Source: Paenibacillus sp. BIHB 4019 (GTDB lineage: Bacteria > Bacillota > Bacilli > Paenibacillales > Paenibacillaceae). Taken from it: DNA of 64,000 nt. The notes beneath the pieces are model-generated. The model was given only the letters and a program-made list of their open reading frames with translations. It had not been told where the DNA came from and searched no databases. A program made the translations under genes and the position numbers. The stretch lies in the NCBI RefSeq assembly GCF_002741035.1, contig NZ_CP016808.1, positions 3,038,001 through 3,102,000 of the forward strand, read 5' to 3'. This document shows, piece by piece, positions 9,146 through 17,693 of this stretch (position 1 is the first letter of the stretch; every line of letters starts with the position of its first letter).

Positions 9146-10753
9146 ATGAAGCATTATCAAAAGTTAGGAATAATCGGATTGCTCGGCGCATTGCTCATCG
9201 TTTTCGGCTGCTCCAGCAACAGCTCTGCACCTGCAAGCTCGGAAGGAGCGGCTTCGCCTGCCGAATCAGCGGCGGCTGGCACGGCAGCAGGCGAGAAGCT
9301 GGCGACCGAACTGAAATATCCGCTCGCGCAAACGATTCCGACGCTTGATCCGCATCTGTCGCTTGGCGGAAGCAATTCCACGATAGCGGTCAATATTTAT
9401 GAGGGGCTATTCGCCTTTAATGCCAAGTATGAGCCGGTTCCTATGCTCGCAGAGTCTTATGAGCTGAGTGAAGACGGGAAAGTATACACCTTTCACCTTC
9501 GTAAAGGTGTCAAGTTTCACAACGGCAAGGAGATGAAGGCAGAGGATGTAGCCGCCTCGCTCAATCGCTGGAAAAATACGGCGCCGCGCGCAAAAAGCTC
9601 TTTTTCCGATCGCGAGTTCGAGGTCAAGGATGACTATACGGTCGTGCTCAGCTCGGACGTGCCGAGAAATGATACATTGGCGCAGCTTAGCCATGTGCTT
9701 AATTTTGCGGCGATTATGCCGAAGGAGGTCGTGGATGCGGCTGGTCCGGATGGCGTAACCGAGTATATTGGAACCGGGCCGTTCAAGTTTGCGGAGTACA
9801 AAACCGACCAATACGTGCATTTGCAAAAATTTGCGGATTACCAGCCTGTCGATGCGCCAGCTGACGGTTTTTCCGGCAAGAAGGAAGCGCTCGTGAACGA
9901 TCTGTATTTCACTTTGGCAACGGATAATGCGACGCGTTTCTCCTCTTTCCTCGCGAAGGACTTTAACAATGTCGACGTCAGTCTGGATAATTTGCCGCAG
10001 GTTGAGAGTGACCCTGATGTGGAAATCATCAAAAACCTGTCTACCGATTTCAATTTGGTTTTCAATAAAAAAGGGCCGCTGTTCTCGCAGCTGAAATACC
10101 GCCAGGCTGTCGCATCGGTGCTCGATGTGGACCAGGTTTTGCTTGGAATCGTGTCCACACCGGAACTGTACCGCTTGAATCCAAGCTACATGTACAAGGA
10201 AAATGCGAAATGGTACAGCGAGGCAGGCAGCGAAGCCTACAACCAGAAAAATCCGGACAAGGCGAAGCAGCTTCTTCAGGAAGCGGGCTACAATGGCGAG
10301 GAAATTACGCTACTGACGACCAAGGATACAGGCACCTTCTATAATGCAACGTTGATGGTGCAGGCGCAGCTGGAGCAAATCGGCATCAAGACGAAAATCG
10401 ACATTTCCGATTACGCCACGATGCTGACGAAGCGGGCTGACCCGAATGGCTGGGATATTTATGTCGGTCCATTCCTCGTGCCTTCAACGCCTTCACAGCT
10501 GCTTTATTTGAACCCGACCTATGGTTTTGCTGATGATGCCAAGCTTGCGGAGCTGCTTGAAGCTTCTACCTCGGCTATTAGCGACGATGCGATTAAAGCG
10601 GCGAATGATGCGCTGCAAGCTTATGAGTGGGAGTATTTGGCGGCGATTAAGATCGGCGATATTTACAACTATAATGCGGTTCGCAAAAATCTCGTCGGCT
10701 TGACGTACCTCAGCAACATACCGAATCTTGCAAATACGAAGCTGGTTGAATAG
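9146..10753 (+). CDS. ABC transporter substrate-binding lipoprotein, peptide/nickel (SBP_bac_5) family
   Basis: 535 residues. A lipoprotein signal ends at the lipobox IVFGC (Cys about 22), followed by a Ser/Ala-rich tether. Family 5 motifs are visible: AQTIPTLDPHLS, NIYEGLFAFNAKYEPVPMLAESYELSEDG split across the early domain, YTFHLRKGVKFHNGK, and EYIGTGPFKFAEY. It would capture a peptide-sized or amino-acid-derived substrate outside the membrane and deliver it to the two permeases encoded next. With the neighbouring hydrolase and monooxygenases, the ligand is probably an organosulfur compound or a short peptide. Confidence 0.9.
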   Translation: MKHYQKLGIIGLLGALLIVFGCSSNSSAPASSEGAASPAESAAAGTAAGEKLATELKYPLAQTIPTLDPHLSLGGSNSTIAVNIYEGLFAFNAKYEPVPMLAESYELSEDGKVYTFHLRKGVKFHNGKEMKAEDVAASLNRWKNTAPRAKSSFSDREFEVKDDYTVVLSSDVPRNDTLAQLSHVLNFAAIMPKEVVDAAGPDGVTEYIGTGPFKFAEYKTDQYVHLQKFADYQPVDAPADGFSGKKEALVNDLYFTLATDNATRFSSFLAKDFNNVDVSLDNLPQVESDPDVEIIKNLSTDFNLVFNKKGPLFSQLKYRQAVASVLDVDQVLLGIVSTPELYRLNPSYMYKENAKWYSEAGSEAYNQKNPDKAKQLLQEAGYNGEEITLLTTKDTGTFYNATLMVQAQLEQIGIKTKIDISDYATMLTKRADPNGWDIYVGPFLVPSTPSQLLYLNPTYGFADDAKLAELLEASTSAISDDAIKAANDALQAYEWEYLAAIKIGDIYNYNAVRKNLVGLTYLSNIPNLANTKLVE

Positions 10754-10851
10754 CAGCCTTGCACAGCACAATACAGCATTGCAGCGGCATAAAGCAGGCA
10801 TACAGCAGCTGCTTGCCGTGCGGAATTCTACTTTGGAAGGAGGTAAACGGT

Positions 10852-11799
10852 TTGACCGCTTTTATTGTAAAACGGGTGTTATCGTTGATCCCCATTCTTT
10901 TCATCATGTCGGTTATTGTCTTTCTGATCATTTACCTCATTCCGGGTGATCCCGCGCGCGTCATGCTGGGCGATGGCGCAGACGAAGCGACGATTCAGCA
11001 GCTGCGTGCCAATATGGGGCTTGATCAGCCCCTTGTTTTGCAATATGGCCAATGGATAGGCTCGGCGCTGCAAGGAGATTTAGGCGATTCTTATTTTTTG
11101 AAAAAATCGGTGTCCGCCGTCATAGGCGAGCATCTTCAGCCTACTTTGTCGCTCGCGCTGCTTGCCGAGCTGATTGCAATTGCCATTGCGCTGCCGTTCG
11201 GCATTTGGGCAGCCGTGAATCGCGGAGGCTGGGCGGATAAAGCATTGGCTGCCTATACGCTGCTCGGCATAACGATTCCCGGCTTTTTGCTTAGCATGTT
11301 TCTTGTGCTTCTGTTCGCCGTGCAGCTGAAATGGCTGCCGGTATCCGGCTATGCGCCAATTAGTGATGGACTTTGGAATTTCTTGAAATATTTAATTTTG
11401 CCCGGCATTTCAGTCGGCGTCGTCATGTCGTCGGTCATTGCCAGAATCGTTCGCTCCTCCTTTCTGGAGGTCATGAACCAAGGGTATGTGAAGACAGCGC
11501 GCTCGAAGGGGCTGCGTGAGCGGAGCATCGTATATAAGCATATTTTGCGCAATGCGCTCATTCCCATTTTGACGGTCATTGGCGGAACGTTCGGTACGCT
11601 GCTCGCAGGCGCGGCGGTCGTAGAGAGCATTTTTAACATTCCGGGACTGGGGCAGCTTCTGGTCCATTCGGTATCGCGCCGGGACTATACCGTTATTCAA
11701 GGCTTAGTACTGTTTATCGCGTTCACCTATGTGCTTGTTAATTTGGTCGTTGACCTGCTTTATGCGGTCGTCGATCCCCGGATTCGGTTGAATAAATAA
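10852..11799 (+). CDS. ABC transporter permease, DppB/OppB type
   Basis: I start at TTG 10852, eight bases after GGAGG; the frame is open for 31 more codons upstream but those give an implausible Cys/His-rich leader. The 315-residue product begins TAFIVKRVLSLIPILF, has about six membrane segments, the GDPARVMLGDGAD block, and the ATPase-contact loop around VKTARSKGLRERSIVYKHI. It pairs with the permease at 11821-12723. Confidence 0.88.
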   Translation: MTAFIVKRVLSLIPILFIMSVIVFLIIYLIPGDPARVMLGDGADEATIQQLRANMGLDQPLVLQYGQWIGSALQGDLGDSYFLKKSVSAVIGEHLQPTLSLALLAELIAIAIALPFGIWAAVNRGGWADKALAAYTLLGITIPGFLLSMFLVLLFAVQLKWLPVSGYAPISDGLWNFLKYLILPGISVGVVMSSVIARIVRSSFLEVMNQGYVKTARSKGLRERSIVYKHILRNALIPILTVIGGTFGTLLAGAAVVESIFNIPGLGQLLVHSVSRRDYTVIQGLVLFIAFTYVLVNLVVDLLYAVVDPRIRLNK

Positions 11800-11820
11800 C
11801 AGAAAGGAGGCTGGGCGCGG

Positions 11821-12723
11821 ATGGAAAAAGCACAGCCCTCGCTGCATCTGGCAAAGCGCAAGCGCACTATCGGCAATCGAAGGCGCGGACTGCTCAAGAA
11901 GCTGCTGGCAAGCAAAACAGCATCGGCAGGCAGCGTACTGATAATAGTGGTCGCCTTTATTTCCTTTTTTGCGCCATGGATATCCGTTTACGGTCCGCTC
12001 GACGTCGATATCGTCAACCGTTTGTCGCCGCCGGGCGCGGAGCACTGGTTTGGCACGGATAATTTGGGCCGGGACATTTTCAGCAGAGTGATGCATGGCA
12101 CGCAAATATCGGCGCAGGTTGGCTTTGCCGTCGCTTTGTCGGTCGCCGTTCTGGGGCTTGTCGTCGGTTTGTATGCGAGCATGTACAAGTGGCTGGATCA
12201 ATTGCTGATGAGGACGATGGACGCTTTGTTTGCTTTCCCGGCGATTTTGCTGGCGATTGCCATTATGGCCGCGCTCGGGCCAAGCGTTTCCAATCTGATT
12301 ATTTGCCTGATTATCGTGTTTATTCCTTCGGTAGCCCGAATCGTCCGTTCAGCCGCGCTCGTTGCGAAGGAGCAAACCTATGTGGAAGCGATGCACGCCT
12401 TAGGCGCGTCACAGACGAGGATTTTGTGGCAGCATATTATGCCCAGCACGGTTTCGCCGCTTATTGTGCAGAGCTCCTTTATTTTTGCCGAGGCGATTAT
12501 TGTGGAAGCCGCCCTTAGCTTTCTAGGGGCAGGCATTCCGGCTCCGATGGCAAGTCTCGGCAATTTGCTGGCCGATGGAAAAATGTATATATACAACTCA
12601 TGGTGGATGACGCTGTTTCCCGGCTTTGCGCTCATTATTTCGGTACTGGCGATGAATTTGTTTGGGGATGGAATCAGGGACTTGCTCGACCCTCATGTTA
12701 GACAGGGCAAAGGGAAAAAATAG
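11821..12723 (+). CDS. ABC transporter permease, DppC/OppC type
   Basis: 300 residues with a basic N-terminal tail, a first membrane segment near residue 40, the HWFGTDNLGRDIFSRV motif typical of the OppC branch near residue 75, and the EAA loop EAMHALGASQTRILWQHI near residue 190. It starts 21 bases after the partner permease with an AAAGGAGG ribosome site, so the two are clearly one operon. Confidence 0.9.
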   Translation: MEKAQPSLHLAKRKRTIGNRRRGLLKKLLASKTASAGSVLIIVVAFISFFAPWISVYGPLDVDIVNRLSPPGAEHWFGTDNLGRDIFSRVMHGTQISAQVGFAVALSVAVLGLVVGLYASMYKWLDQLLMRTMDALFAFPAILLAIAIMAALGPSVSNLIICLIIVFIPSVARIVRSAALVAKEQTYVEAMHALGASQTRILWQHIMPSTVSPLIVQSSFIFAEAIIVEAALSFLGAGIPAPMASLGNLLADGKMYIYNSWWMTLFPGFALIISVLAMNLFGDGIRDLLDPHVRQGKGKK

Positions 12724-12770
12724 GGCATCGCAGCCGGCGGGTTGGAGTCCGACTAAGGAGGGTGGAAGAA

Positions 12771-13865
12771 ATGCCGGAGGAGCTTTTGCTTGAGGTTAAA
12801 GCTTTACGAACTTATTTTCATACAGCACGCGGGAAGCTGGCCGCAGTCGACGGCGTTTCCTTTGATGTTAGGCGTGGGGAAATCGTCGGCGTTGTTGGAG
12901 AATCCGGGTGCGGCAAAAGCGTCACTGCCCAGTCCGTGCTGCGGCTGCTCGATGAGAAGCATGACGTGAGCTATGAAGGGGAAATCCGATTTGCAGGCAG
13001 CAATCTGCTTGGGCTGAAGCAGCGGCAAATGCGGGAAATTCGGGGCAATGAAATCGCGATGATCTTCCAAGACCCGCTTAGCTCGCTCAATCCGGTATAC
13101 ACCATTGGCGAGCAAATTATCGAGGCTATAGTGCTGCATCAGAAAATCAGACGCAAGGAGGCGGTTCGCAAAGCGATCGAGCTGCTAAAGCTGACGGGCA
13201 TTCCTTCGCCGGAGCAGCGGGTGTGGGAGTATCCCCACCAGCTTTCTGGAGGCATGCGCCAGCGCGTCATGATTGCGATTGCACTGGCCTGCGAGCCGCA
13301 GCTGCTTATTGCTGACGAGCCGACGACAGCGCTGGATGTGACGATTCAAGCGCAAATTATGGAGCTGATTACGGAGCTGAATCGCAAGCTGGCGATGAGC
13401 GTTCTGCTCATCGCCCATGATCTGGGTGTCGTCGCGGAAACATGCCAGCGCGTCGTTGTCATGTATTTGGGACAGGTCGTTGAAATGGCTGATGTCGCCA
13501 CCTTATTCGCCCGCCCGCTGCATCCATATACGATTGGGCTGATGGGAGCCATACCGCGAATGGATGGCGACAGAACGCAGGATTTGCAAGTAATTGAAGG
13601 CAGTGTGCCTTCGCTATCGAATGTGCCGACGGGCTGCCGCTTTGCGCCGCGCTGCGCCTATGCCGACGACCGGTGCCGCCGGCACATGCCGGAATTAACG
13701 CGCGATGCGGCTAGTGGAACGATGGTGCGCTGCTGGCATGCTGGTACCTTGGCCGAAGCAGCTGAAGCAGCTATAGCAGTCGTAGCAGCTGAAACGGCCG
13801 AGTCAGCCGAAGCATCCGAAAGAGTCGCAGCGAAAGGAGGCGTGCAGCATGCCATCTGCCCATGA
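12771..13865 (+). CDS. ABC transporter ATP-binding protein, DppD/OppD type
   Basis: The start at ATG 12771 is favoured by AAGGAGGG eight bases upstream; a GTG at 12762 overlaps that ribosome site. The product (364 residues) has Walker [10 protein letters not shown]-loop, signature LSGGMRQRV, Walker [13 protein letters not shown] and the oligopeptide C-terminal region with four cysteines ([14 protein letters not shown] and a later Cys). An unusual Ala/Glu-rich tail of about 40 residues extends past the normal end and overlaps the next gene by 17 bases. Confidence 0.9.
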   Translation: MPEELLLEVKALRTYFHTARGKLAAVDGVSFDVRRGEIVGVVGESGCGKSVTAQSVLRLLDEKHDVSYEGEIRFAGSNLLGLKQRQMREIRGNEIAMIFQDPLSSLNPVYTIGEQIIEAIVLHQKIRRKEAVRKAIELLKLTGIPSPEQRVWEYPHQLSGGMRQRVMIAIALACEPQLLIADEPTTALDVTIQAQIMELITELNRKLAMSVLLIAHDLGVVAETCQRVVVMYLGQVVEMADVATLFARPLHPYTIGLMGAIPRMDGDRTQDLQVIEGSVPSLSNVPTGCRFAPRCAYADDRCRRHMPELTRDAASGTMVRCWHAGTLAEAAEAAIAVVAAETAESAEASERVAAKGGVQHAICP

Positions 13866-14838
13866 ACAGGAAGGCGGGCCCATGCCGCTGCTGGAAGTGA
13901 AAGGCTTATCCAAGCATTATAGTACGAAGCGTCCGGCATCCTTTCGCAAAAGTCTCGTTAAAGCCGTTGATGATGTTTCCTTTCACATTTATGAAGGGGA
14001 AACCTACGGGCTGGTCGGGGAATCGGGCTGCGGCAAAAGCACGCTCGGCAAGGCGCTGCTGCGCCTTGTTGAGCCTACTGCCGGAGAAGCGCTGTATCAG
14101 GGCGAGGATTTAAACCGCATGCCGAGCCGCCAGCTTCGGGCCAGCCGCCGGCAGCTCCAGATGGTTTTTCAGGACCCGTATTCCTCGCTGAATCCCCGAA
14201 AGACCATCGGCAGAACGCTGGAAGAGCCGCTCATCATTCACGGTATAGGCAGCCCGCAGGAACGAACGGAGCTTGCGCTGCGGATGCTGGCGACGGTGGG
14301 CTTGCAGGAGGAGCATTATGACCGGCTGCCGCATGAGCTGTCCGGCGGCCAGCGCCAGCGAATTGGCCTTGCCCGGGCTCTAATTCTTGAGCCGCGGCTC
14401 GTCATCTGCGATGAGCCCGTTTCGGCGCTGGACGTCATTATTCAATCGCAAATTATTAACCTGATGCGCAAGCTGCAGCGTGAATTAAAGCTGACGTATT
14501 TATTTATCGCCCACGATATTGGCGTCATCCGCCATATATCTGACCGTATTGGCGTCATGTATTTAGGCAAAATGGTTGAAGAGGCCCGAACGGACGACCT
14601 GTTCGCCCAGCCGCTGCATCCTTACACGCAGGTGCTGCTGTCGGCTGTGCCGATTCCCGATCCTGCGATGAAGAAGGAGCGGATGGTTTTGCAAGGCGAC
14701 ATACCCTCTCCACTGGAGACGGTCAGCGGCTGTGCTTTTCATCCGCGCTGCCCGTATGCGGTTGAGGCCTGCCGTAAGCAGGTGCCGCTCAAGCGGGAGG
14801 TTGCGCCGGGCCATTTTGCAGCGTGCCATCTTGCGTAA
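13849..14838 (+). CDS. ABC transporter ATP-binding protein, DppF/OppF type
   Basis: 329 residues with Walker [10 protein letters not shown], signature LSGGQRQRIGLA, Walker B LVICDEPVSALD, H-loop FIAHD and the cysteine-containing C-terminal domain (CAFHPRCPYAVEAC). It starts at ATG 13849 behind AAAGGAGG, inside the 3' end of the partner ATPase gene, so the two are translationally linked. It completes a five-part importer: binding protein, two permeases and two ATPases. Confidence 0.9.
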   Translation: MPSAHEQEGGPMPLLEVKGLSKHYSTKRPASFRKSLVKAVDDVSFHIYEGETYGLVGESGCGKSTLGKALLRLVEPTAGEALYQGEDLNRMPSRQLRASRRQLQMVFQDPYSSLNPRKTIGRTLEEPLIIHGIGSPQERTELALRMLATVGLQEEHYDRLPHELSGGQRQRIGLARALILEPRLVICDEPVSALDVIIQSQIINLMRKLQRELKLTYLFIAHDIGVIRHISDRIGVMYLGKMVEEARTDDLFAQPLHPYTQVLLSAVPIPDPAMKKERMVLQGDIPSPLETVSGCAFHPRCPYAVEACRKQVPLKREVAPGHFAACHLA

Positions 14839-14886
14839 GGCCTGTGCACACAAGCTAAGCTATTGAGGGATAGGAGAGAGTAGACG

Positions 14887-16257
14887 ATGAAGAAGAAAAT
14901 TCATTTGGGCGTCTTCGAGGTGAACGCCGTCAATCATTTAACCCAAGGCATCTGGACGCATCCCGAGCAAAATCGCATTCATTATAATAGCATGGATTAT
15001 TGGATTGATATCGCCCGAACTTTGGAGCGGGGCAAGTTTGATTTTATGTTTTTCGCTGACAGCTACGGCTATCCGAAGGAGAGGACCGAGCTTGCGTTCC
15101 GCGAGGCATCGGGTGCAGTAGGGAATGACCCGATGCTGCTCATTCCAGCGCTTGCGCAGGCGACCGAGCACCTCGCTTTTACGATGACGACCTCGACGAC
15201 GTATGAGGCTCCATATGCGAATGCGCGCAGATTTTCAACGCTGGATCATATTACGAAGGGGCGAATCGGCTGGAACGTCGTGACGACGAGCAGCAAATCG
15301 GCCGCCGATTTGTTCGGCAGAAGCGAGTTTCTGCCGCATGATGAGCGTTATGATATGGCAGATGAATATATGGATGTCAGCTATAAGTATTGGGAGGGCA
15401 GCTGGCAGGATGATGCGCTGCTCGTTGATCGCGAGAAGCGGATATTTGCCGATCCGCAGAAGGTTCATAAGGTGAAGCATGAAGGGAAATATTTTAAATC
15501 GGAGGGGTACCATGCTTCGACGCCTTCCCCGCAGCGGACGCCGGTTATTTTTCAGGCGGGCAGCTCCGGAAGGGGACGCGCTTTCGCCGCGAAGCATGCG
15601 GAGGGCATCTTCCTCAAGGCGCCGACGACGGAGGTGCTGCGGGACCAGATCGCAGATATTCGCAGGCGGGCCGCAGAATATGGACGTGATCCGGCAGCGG
15701 TGAAAGTGTTCACCGGGCTGTCGGTTGTGGTGGCACAGACGCGTGAGGAAGCACAGCGCAAATTCGACGAGTATATGCGGCATCAAAGCGCTGAAGCAAC
15801 GCTGTCCAGCTATGCCGGTGTAACGGGCATCGACCTGACGCAGCTTGATCCGAACGCTTATTTTGAAAATATTCATACCGAAATGGGCCAAACGCATACC
15901 GACCGTTTTACGAAGCACAGCAAGACGAAGAAGACGGTGCAGGAGGTCATGGACGATTTTGTGCAAAAGGGCTTCCGCGGACTGACCGTTGTCGGCACGC
16001 CGGAAGACGTTGCCGATCAAATCGAACGCTGGACGGAGGAAACGGACGTGGACGGCTTTAATTTGGAGCCGTATGTGCTGCCTGGCTCCTATGTCGATTT
16101 TGTCGATCTGGTCATTCCGGAGCTGCAAAAACGCGGGCTGTTCAAAACCGATTACGAAGCAGGCACGCTCCGCGAGCGGCTGTTCGGCAAGGGTGAGGCG
16201 CGCCTGCCAGAGCATCATCCGGGCGCTTCGTTTCGCACGCCGGCCGCTCTTGTCTAA
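14887..16257 (+). CDS. LLM-class FMN-dependent monooxygenase, second copy
   Basis: 456 residues, similar end to end to the product of 4628-6001 (shared NARRFSTLDH, GRIGWNVV, LPHDERY, FLKAPT, LPG...DFVDLV blocks). It belongs to the DszA/NtaA branch of the luciferase-like family and should need FMNH2 from a separate reductase; no reductase gene is seen nearby. It follows the transporter genes in the same direction, so the imported compound is its likely substrate. Two diverged copies in one regulon suggest related substrates or successive steps. Confidence 0.86.
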   Translation: MKKKIHLGVFEVNAVNHLTQGIWTHPEQNRIHYNSMDYWIDIARTLERGKFDFMFFADSYGYPKERTELAFREASGAVGNDPMLLIPALAQATEHLAFTMTTSTTYEAPYANARRFSTLDHITKGRIGWNVVTTSSKSAADLFGRSEFLPHDERYDMADEYMDVSYKYWEGSWQDDALLVDREKRIFADPQKVHKVKHEGKYFKSEGYHASTPSPQRTPVIFQAGSSGRGRAFAAKHAEGIFLKAPTTEVLRDQIADIRRRAAEYGRDPAAVKVFTGLSVVVAQTREEAQRKFDEYMRHQSAEATLSSYAGVTGIDLTQLDPNAYFENIHTEMGQTHTDRFTKHSKTKKTVQEVMDDFVQKGFRGLTVVGTPEDVADQIERWTEETDVDGFNLEPYVLPGSYVDFVDLVIPELQKRGLFKTDYEAGTLRERLFGKGEARLPEHHPGASFRTPAALV

Positions 16258-16277
16258 TCGAAAGAAAGTAGGAGACG

Positions 16278-17498
16278 ATGATGTTTAACGACGAGTTGCT
16301 CCTCCAGCTTGTGGAGCAGACCGAATACACGCAGCGCCAAGCGGAGCTTCTCGCCCAGCTTCGCCGAATAGGCAAGCAAAGCATTGGGCCCGCTGCCATA
16401 CAGGTGGATAACGAAGGAACGTATCCTTATTCCTCGCTCGCTGCGCTTAAGAGCGAAGGCTTGCAAAATCTGTCTGTTCCTGGGGCGTTCGGCGGTTTCG
16501 GCGCTGGCTACAAGGGAGATGCTGTGCTGCTCGTATTGGCGCTGATGGAGCTAGCTTCATGGTGCTCATCCACCTCGCAAGTATTTGCCTTGCACAATAC
16601 GGGGGTACAACTGGTTCATGCGATGGGGGATGCGGGGCAGCAGCGATTTTTTTTCGAGGAAGTCCGGCGCGGCCACCTATTCGGGAGTTTTGGGAGCGAG
16701 GCAGGGGCGAATCGTTTCGTATTGGCTAATACGCTTCGCAAAGCAGAGGGAGGCTACCGGCTGAATGGAAAAAAGATTTTTGCAACCGGCTCGCCCGGCG
16801 CCAAATGGGCGTTTTGGCGCTCGGTGTCCGATGATGCGCCGGGCAATCAGGATGAACGGTATATGATGCCTATAGCAGAGCTTAATGGAGCAGGCATTAC
16901 GATCCATAATGATTGGGACGGCATCGGGCAGCGCGGAACCGGAAGCGGAACCGTCATTGCCGAGGATGCTTTTATTCCAGAAGCGCATGTAATGGGAGGG
17001 CCAGGCGCTTATGCCGCCCATGCTCCTTTTTTTGCAGCACAGTTTCATATTCATTTTGCAGCCCAATATGTCGGGATTGCGATTGGCGCTTTTCGGGAGG
17101 CTGCTGCCTATTTGAAGGAGAAAGCAAGGCCTTGGTCAGAGGCCAAGACGGCGGCTGAGGACCCGATTGCGCAGCTCCGGGTAGGCGAAATGGCGGCCAA
17201 GCTGTCCTCCGCACAGCAGCTGGTAGTTCGCGGCGCACGTCTGCTCCAAGCAGTCAATGTGCGGCAAGGTGATCCGGAACTGCACAGGGCTGTTCAAGCA
17301 GCTGCGTCCCACGCCAAAATCATCGCAACCGACACCGCGCTCGACGTAACGAATGCAATTTTTCAAATTATGGGTGCCCGCTCAGCGACCAGAAGCTGCA
17401 ATTTCGACCGCTATTACCGCAACGCCAGAACGCTCACGCTGCATGACCCGGTAGACAAGCAGCGCGAGGCGGCGGGCAAGCATGAGCTGGGACTATAG
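16278..17498 (+). CDS. acyl-CoA-dehydrogenase-fold flavoenzyme, DszC/SfnB-like
   Basis: 406 residues with the acyl-CoA dehydrogenase fold: an N-terminal helical domain, a central beta domain (FGSFGSEAG, YRLNGKKIFATGSPGA, GQRGTGSGTV) and a C-terminal helical bundle ending at ARTLTLHDPVDKQ. The catalytic-base glutamate region of true dehydrogenases is not obvious. The pattern matches flavin-dependent monooxygenases of this fold such as DszC and SfnB, which act in sulfur acquisition. It is the last gene before a terminator-like hairpin and starts 20 bases after the monooxygenase. Two ATG codons (16278, 16281) are possible starts. Confidence 0.78.
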   Translation: MMFNDELLLQLVEQTEYTQRQAELLAQLRRIGKQSIGPAAIQVDNEGTYPYSSLAALKSEGLQNLSVPGAFGGFGAGYKGDAVLLVLALMELASWCSSTSQVFALHNTGVQLVHAMGDAGQQRFFFEEVRRGHLFGSFGSEAGANRFVLANTLRKAEGGYRLNGKKIFATGSPGAKWAFWRSVSDDAPGNQDERYMMPIAELNGAGITIHNDWDGIGQRGTGSGTVIAEDAFIPEAHVMGGPGAYAAHAPFFAAQFHIHFAAQYVGIAIGAFREAAAYLKEKARPWSEAKTAAEDPIAQLRVGEMAAKLSSAQQLVVRGARLLQAVNVRQGDPELHRAVQAAASHAKIIATDTALDVTNAIFQIMGARSATRSCNFDRYYRNARTLTLHDPVDKQREAAGKHELGL

Positions 17499-17535
17499 CT
17501 TAGAAATGCAATCAAACACGAACAAGCATAAACAA

Positions 17536-17570
17536 GGAAGCAATCCGAATGTCCCATTTGGATTGCTTCC
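17536..17570 (+). terminator. terminator-like hairpin ending the sulfur cluster
   Basis: Arms of 16 bases (17536-17551 and 17555-17570) pair with one mismatch around a three-base loop, followed by a mixed T-rich tail. It sits 37 bases after the last gene of the cluster. Confidence 0.7.
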
Positions 17571-17631
17571 TTATGTGTGTTTAGGTAGTGATTAGCTAGG
17601 CCCGAAGAAGCAAGCAGGAATAATGATATTA

Positions 17632-17660
17632 TTGAAAACGCTTGCAAAAAATACTATACT
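17632..17660 (+). promoter_or_regulatory. sigma-A promoter overlapped by a cre-like (CcpA) site
   Basis: TTGAAA (17632-17637) and TATACT (17655-17660) are separated by 17 bases. TGAAAACGCTTGCA at 17633-17646 matches the catabolite-response-element consensus TGWAANCGNTNWCA at 13 of 14 positions and covers the -35 box. This placement predicts repression of the two-component genes when preferred sugars are present. Confidence 0.6.
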
Positions 17661-17693
17661 TTGATCAAGCGGCAGAAGAGAGAGGGGTAAAGC

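Noticed and set aside
15235..16218. 327-codon minus-strand frame opposite the second monooxygenase gene
   Set aside because: It is the antisense shadow of a well-supported gene; composition is Arg/His/Leu rich with no ribosome site or motif.
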